DNA from: Scleroderma bovista
Lineage: Eukaryota > Basidiomycota > Agaricomycetes > Boletales > Sclerodermataceae
Reading direction: 5' to 3'
DNA: 64,000 nt
Assembly: GCA_037178675.1 (NCBI GenBank)
Contig: JAYMGJ010000309.1
Location: 1 to 64,000 of the forward strand
Below, one piece after another: positions 31,780 to 43,537 of this stretch; within the stretch, counting starts at the first letter, position 1; every line of letters begins with the position of its first letter. Below the pieces are notes generated by a model. It searched no databases. It saw only the letters and a list, made by a program, of their open reading frames with translations, and had not been told where the DNA came from. Position numbers and translations under genes: made by a program.

Positions 31780-34624
31780 ATGGACGTCAGTGAGACTTCT
31801 CAACCCCGCACACGAGCCAAAAATGCAACCACTCACCCTGGGGACATTGTTCTCCAAGCCCAGGGAAAGCGGCACAGCAAAGCGGAAAAAGCAGCTGATG
31901 ACAAGCTGCTCAGAGATGCTCAAGTAGAAGAGGAGCAGGCCAGGAAGGAGGGAATCGCCCACCTGGCAGACATGGAAATGGAAATGGAGGCGAGACAAGC
32001 TGTGGTGAAAAACTTAGTGCCTGTCCGTCCTCGTCCACGAGTAAAACCCAAGAAAGCTATACCCACGTCAATGGAAGTCGCATCTGCGAAGGATGGGACC
32101 ATGGAGACTGAGGTGATTTGCTATTCTATACTACAATCGATGGGTCGTTGATTAGGTTGTGATAAAGTTTGGAAAACTCACCTCTTTTGCTGATCATTCA
32201 CACGCTGATGATGATAGTGTCTCAGCTCCAAGAAAGCTTCCAAGGAATAGGTCGCTGAAGGAGCAGATCAACGCTGCGAAAGTGCAGCATCAACTGGAGG
32301 GAACAAAGGAACAGAGTCTGGGTGAGTCACGTTTTGACCAGTGTACACGTCTAGAATCTGATGCAGCCAAATGGAACATGGTAGCTGCACTGCAAATTGG
32401 GTAAGCTCACTCTCACGTCTAGCCATGTTGTTACTCACTCAATCTACACTGTTTTTCCGTGACCTGGCGCTGAACACCAGGGCTCAGGATATGGCCATCA
32501 ATGGGCATGTTCTGAAGTGGAAAGCAGGTGTTACCGCTGCGAAGTCGCCTGCAACGTCTGCAGCTGACACCACCTCCTCTGCTCGGCACCGCCCTCCCTC
32601 GCTCACTTTCAACACCCATTCCTCAAATGTGACTTCCGCAAGTGAGTCCCATTTGATGCCCCAGAACTGAATGTCCCGACAGAGGGATTTAGTGATGATG
32701 TTGATGATGTTGATGAGCATGCATATACTGTCAGCAAAAATGAAACGGGTAAAAATGGAAAGAAGATTGTTGCGGTAAGTGGAACTTGTGCGTCGATAAT
32801 ATCACTTACTTGGTTCCCAGGTTTCTTCTGCATCTGCAGACAGCGACATTGAATTATGGCATGGTGAGATCCTTTGCAGCCCACGTGTTAAAAGCATCAG
32901 TGCCACAGGCTCCAGCATGGGGAAGCGAAAAGTCAATGAATTTGACAGTGAGCCTGAGGACCTTGATGCTGTAAAGGAGACCCACACTCTGCTACACAAG
33001 GAGAGTGGGATGCTGCGAACAACCGTCTCCATAAGTCCATTTATTTGAATGCTGTTTGTAGCTACTAACTAACAAAAACTGATACAGATGACAGTCGGGG
33101 TCATATGTGAACCTCAGCCGCTACAAAAGAAAATCAAGGTCGAGGAAACCAGGCACACGACAGTACCACCTTCAGATACTAGTATGTTCAGTACTTCCCA
33201 ACGCCTTGATGGCTGTCACTCATACTACCGCAGAGCTCCAGTATGACGCAGATGGTTATATCATCGAAACCATCAAGAAGAAATATACCATCAAGGATCT
33301 TCCCGTCCCATGCAATGATAGTAGGTGGTCCCGTGGGCTTGTTGGTACAATCACACTCTGGGCCAGTGCCCAACCTAATGTCTGGGTGATACCTGAAGAA
33401 TCGCTTGTCACGGCAGTGCAAGTTGTGTGGGATGTTGTATTTCCCCATGTCAAGTACAGGGTCACTGCAGATGGCTCGGTTATGGCAATTGTAAGTTCAA
33501 GATTTTATGTCTGGTTATGAAAAACATTAACTGCATACCCCAAGATCCAACAGTGCCTTGCTGAGTGGCGCAGTGGAATTGGGTCCACCGCCATTTGCAT
33601 CATGATAGATTTTTTTTCCAAGTTAGATGACGACGTGGACGTTACTGCTATGGCAACAAAGCTATTCAAGGACTTCACATTCCTCTGTGAAACCACTGAT
33701 GAACCCTCTTCTGAAGGAATGTTCCGGTCGCCTTTTCTTATTGAATTACTTGGTACCACCCATCTCAATGACATTGTGGGCTATGTCGACATTCATAAAT
33801 GGAGTACAAAGGATCTTGCAGCTGGAAAGGACATGGCAGGCATTCTTGGTTTGACATCTGCAGCAGTGAGTCCCTGCACTGTTCCCCTTAGATCTTGTCA
33901 TTTATTTGCTTTGTTTCAAAAGTTGGAGCACACTGTCAAGTACATCATGGAGGGAACCATTGATGTAGAGAATGTTCTTATTGCCATGGCAGAAGCTGGG
34001 GATGGTAAGATCAGATTCAAGCTCCCTAAAGTACTCAATAAAGCAACTGGGAAGAACACCTCCACGTCCTTCAACTTTTCATGGCCAAACTGGGGCATTG
34101 ACTCGTTGGCATACAGGGATTCGATCGTCAAACGAGGTTCTGCTTGGCTTCGTGATACAGTCAAGATTGCCCAATGTGCCCATAAGCTCAAGGTTGCAGC
34201 AAGTAGCAGTACGGTCACAGATGATCCCGTGGAGGCCGTCAATCCTCGATACTTCCTCTGTAAGTTGCTCGTTTTCGGTCGTTCGTCCAGTTTACACGCT
34301 TCGTTTCCAGGAAATTTTTTTTTTTCCAAATATTATACCCGCCATGTCCTGTCGTTATCACCTGCTGACTGTCGTTCTGTGGTGGGGTCCCTGCGAATAG
34401 TAATGGCACTAAAACTGATGCATTTACAACAGATTTCTCTCATTCTCATTGTGTTCCACGCTTGCTCGCTCCAGTATGCTACAATTGTCGCTCTGTCCTT
34501 TCTGCAAGCATTATACCTGCCGTCACTAATCACTACTGCCCACTCATTTACTCTGCATCTCTACACACCATCACTGATTGTTATTCTGCACTCTTCGTTA
34601 CTTGCTTTCCCAGCATTTATATAG
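31780..34624 (+). CDS. Accessory protein of the Plavaka element (DUF6532-like region)
   Basis: Exon 1 (MDVSETSQPRTRAKNATTHP) encodes a highly charged, low-complexity region with RPRPRVKPKK, a likely nuclear localisation signal. After several small exons the conserved part appears: PCNDSRWSRGLVGTITLWA with WVIPEESLVTAVQVVWDVVF (33290-33450), then CLAEWRSGIGSTAICIMIDF (33550-33620) and GMFRSPFLIELLG (33715-33760). A further helical part follows to about 34260. This arrangement recalls a basidiomycete-specific domain (DUF6532), usually found beside transposases; function unknown. The 3' end is uncertain: the last frame closes at 34624, but a GT donor at about 34261 may end the true exon. Confidence 0.6.
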
Positions 34625-34888
34625 CTTACTGTTGACTTTTTTGTTTACTTAATTGTCTGGATGTCTGCAATTAAATCACTTTTCCGACTTATTTGACTGG
34701 TGAATGAAATAGTAACAAAGTGGTACAAGAACAAAAAGATGGAAATAAGTCCAAAATAAGCTTGGATAAGAAAATGAGTGGTCTGGATTGTGACTTGTTG
34801 CGCTTATCGTGAAGTCAACTTATTTGAGCTTATTTGATGCATATAAGTTGACTAAGGATTAAATAAGCAATGTGTGAAATTCCTGATG

Positions 34889-36188
34889 TGGTTGCTGTCA
34901 TATCCCTCTTTGAGGCTGAGGTCATAGCTGTTCAGTTGTCCCCCATGTGTTCAAGCAACATCGTAATCAATGTTGTTGTCATCGTGCCCATCCTTGTTGT
35001 CATCATGCCTATCGTCATCCATTCCCCCTCGTCGCTGTGTTGTCATTACTGGAAATGTCAGTTCTATTAGTATGTTCAGCAATCAGCATTTTTTTTCTTT
35101 CCTGGCAACTGATACCAGCTGAAGGGGAAGGGAAGTCAGTGGGTATACAGGAGTGAAGGATCAATACATGCGTACTGCTGTGTGTGGCCTTGGGGGAAAG
35201 CTTTGAATGAGAGAGCGCGGTCAACAGGACCTCATCCACACAAAGAGAGACAACACGGAGAGATGACAAAGAAACTACAAACAATGAGACAGATGGTCAG
35301 GTAGAAACACTTAAAGTGGTGTGGTCGTGGTCTTAGCGGATGTCATTGTCGTTGTTGTATGACATCGTAGGTCAGTGTGATAGTGGTGGTGGTGGTGTTG
35401 GTGACCGTGTCACCATCCCAAGTCGATGGTGTATGGCTAGTTGAAGAGAGTCAATGTGTCAGTCAAGATTAACAATTGTGAGACAACGACGTACCTGTGT
35501 CACCTAAGCCACCCCTTGTGCACGGGTGATCGTGGTGGCGACGTTGTCGTCGTTTCGCGCAATGTTCCACATTGGCAGTGGCCATATGTGGGTGTTGTTG
35601 TTGTCAGGCGTGCCTCTGCAGGTGGGCATCGTTGGGGTCGTCCAGGTACTGGACAAAAAATATAATGAGAAGTGTCATGTGCTGGATGCACAATCAGCGC
35701 CAGCCATGCTGACTTGACCAAAGAACAACTGATCTGCATGAGAGGCCTCTCAGTGACAGAGCCATCTGTGAGATCATTCAAGACAATGTGTATGACACCT
35801 CTAAAACAGCTCTAGTCTCATGTTCTATCTAATTAAGCTTACGGAAAGTAACATAGCTAAGATTGACTCCACCAATGAAATAATCATCCGACCATGAGTT
35901 AATGGATGGGACAGTGGGATCTGGATCAATGAGAGAACCAAATGGACTGATTGACTTAATGAATTCATGAGGAAGACCAACACGTAGAGGAGCAGTGCTG
36001 GTGACTACTAAGTAAGAGATCCCTTTGGATGACTTTTGCTTACCCAGCTGTGTTCTTCTCTCTCTTTGCTCGCAGGGAGACAGATAACTCTTTCATGTAG
36101 TCAGGAAGAAAAGCATCCAAGTATTCACTATTTGACCGGAGGAAAACTGTAAAGATGTTCTGAGTCAGCATGGCAGAGAATCAAAAGT
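34889..36188. other. Low-complexity intergenic region
   Basis: No supported gene. 35300-35650 is rich in GTG/GTC/GTT triplets. The 17-base string agaaactacaaacaatg near 35267 recurs at about 41437 before a similar GTC-rich stretch, so the two may be remnants of one repeat family. Confidence 0.45.
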
Positions 36189-37424
36189 CTAATAAAATGT
36201 ACATGGCCAGTTGCTTGACCCTTCCACAAATTCGGGCTTCAAGTCCTCAGAGGGACTTGCAACGGGGGTATCCGAATCATCTGAGATGGATATAACTTCA
36301 CCTTTGAGCCATTTGGCCATTGGTTGATCTGGACGGATGAACTGATGTACTCCTATATGATTGTCGTGTCCATTTTTGTGGCATTGTATAGCTTTCATCA
36401 TCAGTACTCTCAAGGTCATCCACTGGAGGCTTATAGTTTGGGTCCCAGGACACAAATACTTCTTCAGGAATGGGTGTTTGAAGGGCTGTGGAAGAATGCT
36501 TCCATAAAGGGAGATAGCATTATATCAATGGACTATACGCACCGATGATCATGTTTGTTGTTGCTACTGAAGGCTTTGAACTCCCCTGAAAGAAGTGTAG
36601 TTGTTTCCTGCCAGGATTCTCCATTGTCACAAGGTGATAATGGTGTTTCTCTTTGCTAATCAACATCCATAGACACTCCAAATCTGCATTTTCCCCCTTG
36701 TTGAGAGAAGTCACATAAGCAAATGGCCGTGGAAAGATGTTTTCGAAGAAAGCATTGGCCTGTAGGTGCGTCCAATCCTTGTGGAGGTCGTACACTTCTG
36801 CAGCATTGTCAAAGTAGGCACACCCGCGCTTTTCCAGCATCTCTCTCTCAACTTGGTTCAAACATGTTGTATGCGTCAAAGCACTGCCAGTCCTCTATAT
36901 TCATGTTTAGTAGGTATTCCTGTAGTCCCAATCAACTTACATTTAGAAAATTGATGAGAATCATCAGCGAGCCAACTCGGAACACGTTGGGATCCACCTG
37001 CTTCTGCTTGGAGGGTACTTGCTGTGTTGAGCTGCCAGCATGATTCTAAAATATTGTTATGTAAGTGGCAACCTACGTATAATGAAGCAACCTAAATTAC
37101 CTTTGTTGGTTTGGAAGGTACACATTGTGTGCCACGACCAGGACAATGTGCTCCCAGGACTTCATTGTGTACTGCAGATTCGAAGTGACCACCACCCTGT
37201 GAGGCCTGATGTCGCGAGTTGACGAGGTTGAGTATCCTTTGCTCAGAGTCCTGTTCTGCTTTCACCGTAGTACCAGCTCTAAGATGTTTGCTGTATCTGT
37301 GGCCACATTCCTGGCAACAGTATGCTGCGTTGCTCTTGACAGGTGGTGTGAATAATTCACATTTGCACCGGGTCCCATTTTCAAGGAGGTCATGGCAATA
37401 TTTCTCTCCTGGCTCTGACATCAA
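36189..37424 (-). CDS. Hypothetical Cys-rich protein, transposon-associated
   Basis: The minus-strand model starts near 37424 (MMSEPGEKYCHDLLENGTRC). It has a possible zinc-binding cluster C-x5-7-G-T-R-C-x-C ... CCQECGHRYSKHL. A second exon block (36520-36900) contains CLWMLISKEKHHYHLVTMENP. The last exon contains VISISDDSDT, which looks like a SUMO-interacting motif followed by acidic residues. Similar Cys-rich N-terminus plus C-terminal beta-rich proteins occur in many basidiomycete genomes without known function. Exon joins are not verified. Confidence 0.45.
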
Positions 37425-37573
37425 AAACGCCTGCTGAATGTCGAGACTGGCATAAGAGTGTCAAGCTGAAGTATTAGGTAAAGCAGAAAGGACGAGACAG
37501 TTCAAATGTCAAGCGAAACATCCACTTTAAATTTATGCTCAGCTAATCACAGTGAACTACATGTTCTACCAAA

Positions 37574-39602
37574 CTAGGCAGTAAAATGGTGTCTAGTCTC
37601 AAAAGCAGTAAATGTAGCAAGGGCCTGGCACCAGATTTTTGCCCGTGTTGCCCATACTGGCTCTGCTAATGATATAGTGACGAACCATGTACCACATTGA
37701 CCAATTGGAATGTATTCTGTTGCTGGCTCGCCATCTTCTTCAGCAAACTCCTCTGGCAACAACCCATATCCTGTTGGTACGATGTCTTCAAGTATTACAC
37801 ACTCTAGCACGGACCAAAATTCAGCCTCATCTTGGGCACATGCAAAGGGCGATCTATTGTGTGGGACTTCCACTGCTTGGTGATGGACCTGGTTCTGGAG
37901 GTCAGCTTCAAGTCTTTGTAGAATACCATCACATTGGTCTGCAGTGTCGTTGTCATCATCCGACCCTGGGTCCTCATCAGGAGGATGTCCTGCACCAGTC
38001 TGGCCATGCCAAGGGATCTGTTCACGTCCATCAACACCATAATATTGTTCAATTGTCAGGGGATGGATCCCAACACAGTCATCCTGGTACTCCCCTAGCA
38101 TAACACGACTGATGAGACGTAAATCCTTGGTATCACAAAAATCAAGTATGATCCATCACATAAATGATACAACAGCGTACCTGTGGAGATTTATTATTTG
38201 TCATGGGCCTGCTGATGGGATGGACATTCCACTCTTCTTGAAACTCCTCGCAATCAGTGTTGATGGCACCGAGAGAAAGTTTTTTGAATGAGCCACAGGT
38301 GGTTCCTATTCTCAACATCAAGCCGGTGACACCTTTCACACTGAACAAAAAAGCCCCGCCATCAGCGAGCAAATTGAGTTCCAACTTCAACCCACAGGCG
38401 CTCAATCATTGAGTTTCGCATCGAACTGCAGTGCAGACATCAAAAAGTAACCACGAACAATAGTAACGATTAACTTACAATCCCCACAAGAATGATCCAC
38501 GGTTGGGACCTCGCCTGGCCACCACATACATAGCTACATCAATGTTTTCGCCCCCTCAATCACCTCTCATGCGCGACGGCATACCATATTTTGCTTTTGC
38601 ATCGAGGAATAAGTCGAAGACTGTTGACACATAGTTATTCATACTCGCTCGTAAGCCAGTGATCTTAAGAAAGTTAGCAACACGACTGCCAGTGTGCAGA
38701 TACACACCGTTCGACAGTAGCCATCAATGATTCCATGAATCACAAATCCCCATCGGATGAGTTTGTGATGTCCGTCAACATGCCAGAGTGCATTTGACCT
38801 TGCAACACGATATACCCTGCGTTGAATAGCACGGCGCTCTCGTAAACGCTGACCCAACCTGTCCACTCGACGCAACGACCTCCATATCCGCTTTTGTTGA
38901 ACTCGAATCCTGTGACGCCGTAAGTGCCCAAGTAAATAATGGAAGCCGGACTCTGGTTTGCACTTCTTGAATGCCTTCATGAGGACGTCCAGCTCGTCAT
39001 CGCTTATCAAAGTGTAGCTCCGCTTCAGGCCATGTTTCCGCATGGTTTGCCAAAGCGTCATGCGGCTAACTCCAAGGATACGGGCAAGTTCACTGAGATT
39101 AATGTGATGGCTATTGTTCATAATAGCCTCAGTGAGGAAGTCAAGGCAAATGGACTTCTGAGGTCCTCATTGACCACTCTGGAGTTCCATTACAAGTTCA
39201 GGAATACTAACCCCTTGCTGTTCACTATACAATATATCAGCACAGCTCCTTAACCAATAAATGGGAAAACTGGATGAACAGCATGTTAACGACATGCGCC
39301 ATATCCTGGAGATCTTGCACTGCCTGTCCAATGAGCCTTGCAGCATCCATTAACCATTCGTGAGGCAGAGACTCATCCTCATGGATGGTGCCAATGGGGA
39401 TAAGCGCTTCAAGGATAGGAAGAGTTGTTGAAGTGAGTGCATCAACATGGAATGAGACACGAATGGGATCGGGAAGCCCATCAGATTGGAGGACGTCAAG
39501 GGCTTGTTCATATGTTCTCTTCATGATTTCATGAGCGGCACAGATATCAGCTGGCCATCCGTTATGGTGCCGTGGAAGGGGTGGAAATAGGGTGGAGGCC
39601 AT
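37574..39602 (-). pseudogene. Integrase-core (DDE) transposase with HTH, basidiomycete multicopy family; nonsense-mutated
   Basis: Order on the minus strand: helical N-terminus (from ATG 39602), an HTH of the resolvase/FIS type (LARILGVSRMTLWQTMRKHG, 39040-39100), then a basic segment. The integrase core follows (NALWHVDGHHKLIRWGFVIH, then GIIDGYCR, 38700-38810). The next exon has FDLFLDAKAKYGMPSRMRGD followed by TGA at 38556-38558, then GGENIDVAMYVV and RRGPNRGSFLWG. The C-terminal part has FQEEWNVHPISRP and DDCVGIHPLTIEQYYGV, and an acidic tail. Family members have RGDRGGEN here, so a CGA to TGA change has removed the Arg and truncated the protein just after a core Asp. Probably inactive. 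Confidence 0.7.
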
Positions 39603-40189
39603 GTCTAAGTTGGCTGAAGCTGATATAAGCAAGCCACTCTTAACCAGTATCCAATCGCACAACACTGAGGAGTGAACAAGTGAACAAAGAATGGGGAAAA
39701 TGACCCGGAGGACTGCTTGTTCTCTACTAACTGCATTGAAATGTTTCCCTACCACACATCTTATGCCTGGTGTTCGGAAGGGTTTTTCCATTTCACCCCC
39801 TGTGAAACCCGACACACATCCTTCACCGGTGCATTCGAATGACTTGCTACATGGTGGTAAGGGTGTGAAGAGTATACCTTCAAAGCCCTGCAACTGATAT
39901 TTTGAAGAAAAGCACAGGGATATTTTCAAGATCCTTGATGAAGCCCAAGAAGAATGCATTGTGGTAGGCCAGAACGATTCCATCGTTTCAAGGAGTTGAC
40001 GGATAGTTGAACACAGCTGGAAGGTGTATCCTTCACCGATTACATACATATCTTGACCCAGTTGGAAACTGATGGGTATAAGAAAGCGTGGAAGAGGTGC
40101 GCTACTGATCAGTGTTATCACACGCATTCAATGACTAAACGCCCTATCTCAACTTAAGTTTATCCTTTTTCTCAAACCTCCAATGCCTG

Positions 40190-41137
40190 ATGATCTCATC
40201 TCCCACTGCCACTCACGAATCTATTTTGACTGCTATTATCTGGCAGCTTAGCAGCATTCTTGTCACTATCTCCCTCCCCAAAGGTATCCTTACTTACCAA
40301 ACCCATGGCAACAAGCATATCCAAGGCCAAACAATATGCGGTATCCCAGATCTAACAATAGGTCACCGAGGGCGGTCTCGAAGATCAACCCATTTGGCTG
40401 ATGGAGAGCACTTTTTCTCAAAGCGGTGCTGATGTCATGGAGAAACTACATGCTTACATTGAAGATCACCCAGATTTATTGGTTGTTGGCAAGGTTCTCC
40501 TTAAGCAGAATGGGAAGTACTCCAGCCCTAACGCAAACGGCTCTCTTGCAACAAGCCTTTGCTCTTCAGAGCTATTGTCGCAGAGAAAGTGGAGGGGTAG
40601 CCTTGGGGTCGATGAATTTGCACATGTGGACATTGATCATCACATTTGGTTTTCCCTCTCTTCCATTGAAATCCATTTATGGATCCGTCAGGCCAGTGGG
40701 TTGGATATAGATCATAAGGATGGCAATGGGTATGCATTCGGGGTGCGTTAGTTATTTTGTGGAAACATGTGACTGACCACAGTGTACTCTAGACACTTTA
40801 TCCCATTGTCGATATTTCCAGTATTGACGACACTTTTCTGCAGGGCCTTGCGCTTGTTAAGGAGGCCACTCTCCATGAGCTAGAGATCACCCCTGACAGC
40901 CAGGATTTTTACAATCATATGAAAACTTGGTCGCCCCCTCCTTCTTTCTTTGATCTAGATGCGTTGAAGACTGCCCTTGTGAATGGTGCATGGGCGATGG
41001 CCTATGGTCGTTATTTCCAATGGTATAAGGGTCAAGTGAAAAAGCCCTACAATATAACGCACGATCACTCTTGCAGCAAGTCCAGCCATGGATCTCGTGG
41101 TGTAAGTACCCCGATCGAACTTTGTAAATTCATCTAA
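40190..41137 (+). pseudogene. Possible PD-(D/E)XK nuclease-like hypothetical protein, frameshifted
   Basis: The first frame (MISSPTATHESILTAIIWQL) reaches GIPDLTI at about 40340-40360. Continuing in a second frame from about 40362 it reads VTEGGLEDQPIWLMESTFSQ. Together they give the spacing P-D-x(n)-I-W-L-M-E-x-x-F-S-Q-S seen in fungal Uma2/PD-(D/E)XK-like proteins. One extra G around 40361 separates the frames. The C-terminal part continues with DHHIWFSLSSIEIHLWIRQ, and a second exon near 40830-41100 has FFDLDALKTALVNGAWAMAY. Function inferred only from motif spacing. Confidence 0.4.
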
Positions 41138-41466
41138 CTTGAATGAAGCTTCGTGAACATGCATAGAATCTGAACTGCACACTTTTTTTTTGTTCTTTTT
41201 CATGTACATACACTGAGTTGCTACTTATATTTCTGTTGACCATCATTGATCGGTCATCCATCATGTACAATATATGTTGTGTTGAAGCTAAAGTCCATTT
41301 GTACACACAAACTCCTACCAACACTAATATGACAGAACCTGCATTCTCATACATTGTGGCTCAACTCGTCAATGCCCATCAGGCTGGTCCATGATGGACT
41401 CACTGACTGGTTAGCAGTCGAAAGAGAGACTGGCAGCGAAGAAACTACAAACAATGCACATTCGAA

Positions 41467-42230
41467 ATGGCATCCATAGTTGCCATCTTCATGGAGGCAT
41501 GGTGCTGGCGGTGGTCACCATGTGTGGTTGGTGTGACCGTCGTCGTCGTCGTGTGGAGTTGCCAGTGGGGGGAACATCGTCATTGTGCCACTGACTGGAC
41601 ATTGGTAGTGGAGGGGTGGCTATGGCGCCTGTTGCACGATGTTGGTCATGCTTTGGTGTGTACTGGGGCATCGTCAGTTTAATAATATGATCGAGGTTGG
41701 TGGCGGCAGTGAAGTGCTTGTACCGGAGATGGTCGTCGTCATCCCTCTGAAAGCTGGAGTGGACACTGTGGTCCTCGTCGTGCAGGTGGTGGCAATAGTA
41801 GGGGTAGTTGTGGCCATGCAGGGAGGGTGGCATTGTGTCGACATGCAACGGCAGCCATAGTCGTAGTGAGTGTTGCCGTTGTCTGGCCCTGCAAGTTATC
41901 ATTGTGCTGTGTGGTAATAGTTGTCATCGTTGGGGTGCTGGTCTAATTGTCTTCTTCGAGGCACAGGCACTGGTGATGGTCGCCGTGTCGTCTTTGTCTT
42001 GAGCTTGTGGTCGTGTGGGATAGCTGGCCTTGTCTAATTGGGGCCATCAAGCAGAGCTGTGTTGTCTCATCAGTCTCGAGAACTGGTGAGAAAGCTGGTG
42101 ATGCGTTAGTAATGGTAATAGGTGGTGTAGGGACTTACGAGTGCAGGCGTCATGGTCATGGCCATAGTGGTCATGGTGATGGTGAACAGTAGGGCATGGG
42201 GTGATATTGTAAACGAAATGACATCATCAT
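41467..42230. repeat. GTG/GTC-rich low-complexity region
   Basis: Dense in gtggtc, gtcgtc and ggtgg triplets with open frames on both strands, as expected of low-complexity DNA. No conserved domain recognised. Confidence 0.5.
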
Positions 42231-42324
42231 GTGACGCCCTGTGAGCTTTGTGTGACAAAGCCTGCAACAAACATTGACAAAATAGTCAGTGCTCCTTCAC
42301 AATAGCACCAGCTCGTTCCAAAAA

Positions 42325-43314
42325 ATGATGCCTGCTCCTCGACACCATCAAATGTTCTATTATTTTGATGGCATGCATGTAATCCAGGTGAGTTGCCTCT
42401 CTTTTTCTATTCAATGCTTTTTTTATCTGCATTCCACAGATTGAAAACATACTTTTCAAAGTCCACAGCAGCATCCTTTCAGACAAATCACTCCTTTTCA
42501 AGGACATGTTTGAGGTCAGCGAGGATCATGGGCTCATCCAGACCGAAGGAAGTAGTGACGAGGACCCAATCCTCCTCGAGGGCACCACGGTGGAAAGCTT
42601 TGAGTTGTATCTCTTGGTTCTATATGACAAGTAAGTCACTTAACAAACAAACATTTTCATGTCATGAAAACACTTGGTATTAGGTGGCGCCCAGATTCTG
42701 CGAGAATGTCGGATGAAATGGTGGTCCAGCTCCTTGAGCTGAGTCAGAAGTTTCAGTCAAAGTCTGCTCAAGAACACACCCTGAAACACTTCCAAAGTCA
42801 TCTCTGGCATATGTCCCCCCCAAAATTAGTCTCAATCTCGCTCAAGTACCAAGTCAAGGACATCTTTGAATATGCATTCAACTGGCTCATTCGATTGCAC
42901 ATGAACGATTTAGACTCCAATGTTCTTACTGTCCCTGTCTGGATGACTCTGGCCATGGTGAAGGAACAGCTTGATCTTCATTGCCGCATCGTTGCATGTG
43001 AGCCTCCACCGATGGTGCACTCGGAGCGCTGTCATGACCAGAAGACTTGTAATGATGATTGGAGGCAAGTCTGGTGGAACGGCATGGGAAGATTTTTACT
43101 TGATGGACGTAATTCTCTTTCATTCAACAACGCGATGCGACTGTTCCAGGAGTTTGAGTATGGGTCTGTTTTCCAGGATTGCTGGAAACAAATGCTTGAT
43201 TTTTGTAAACAGGGGAAAGTGTTTGCTCATGAACACAAACTCATTAACAACACCTGCCAGGAGTTGGCGAGTTGTCTTATCAAGGAACCTGCCTTTGACG
43301 GTGTATGTACATAG
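42325..43314 (+). CDS. BTB/POZ domain protein
   Basis: Three exons (42325-42387, 42440-42630, 42684-43314) join in frame to 294 codons plus TAG. Two adjacent ATGs exist (42325, 42328). The BTB core spans about residues 10-90: FYYFDGMHVIQIENILFKVH, SSILSDKSLLFKDMFEVSED, EGSSDEDPILLEGTTVESFE and LLVLYDK. The rest is helical, with HMSPPKLVSISLKYQVKDIF and two Cys/His spots (ERCHDQKTC). In Agaricomycetes this is a large lineage-specific family, thought to mediate protein-protein contacts, perhaps as ubiquitin-ligase adaptors. The gene appears intact. Its stop codon lies inside the right inverted repeat (43307-43537), which ties the gene to the end of the 19.4-kb segment. Confidence 0.85.
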
Positions 43315-43537
43315 TTTGAGGACCTGTGGATGACAATTATATACTACTATGGCAGAATAGAAATTTCTGCAGTGACAACGACTGGAAATTCCACACTGGA
43401 CTTCAAATTCTGTGCTGACGCACTGGTGTGGTGAAATTCTGCACTGGCTCGACTGAAATTCCACACAGGGACAGATCAAAATTCCGCGCTGTCGGTTTAA
43501 ATTCCACATTTTATTTTGTTACAGTTGCAGCGTCATA
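43307..43537 (-). repeat. Right inverted repeat of the 19.4-kb segment
   Basis: The reverse complement reads tatgacgctgcaactgtaac and onwards, matching 24108-24296. It carries spaced tGGAATTT-type repeats and one insertion relative to the left copy. Outside it the sequence resumes as ordinary intergenic DNA. Confidence 0.75.

Larger units (their letters stand above)
24543..34888. mobile_element. Plavaka-type DNA transposon (candidate limits)
   Basis: The limits are proposed from a 12-bp inverted match, catcaggaattt at 24543-24554 and aaattcctgatg at 34877-34888, which extends imperfectly to about 25 bases. Both ends hold many short cttatt/aataag subterminal repeats, as in CACTA-like elements. 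Inside are a transposase on the minus strand (28058-31659), a divergent accessory gene (31780-34624) and a minisatellite into which an LTR-like repeat has inserted. No clear target-site duplication was found, so the ends are tentative. Confidence 0.5.

Noticed and set aside
41467..42192. Several open frames in the GTG/GTC-rich region
   Set aside because: Open on both strands because of low complexity; no domain or splice support.
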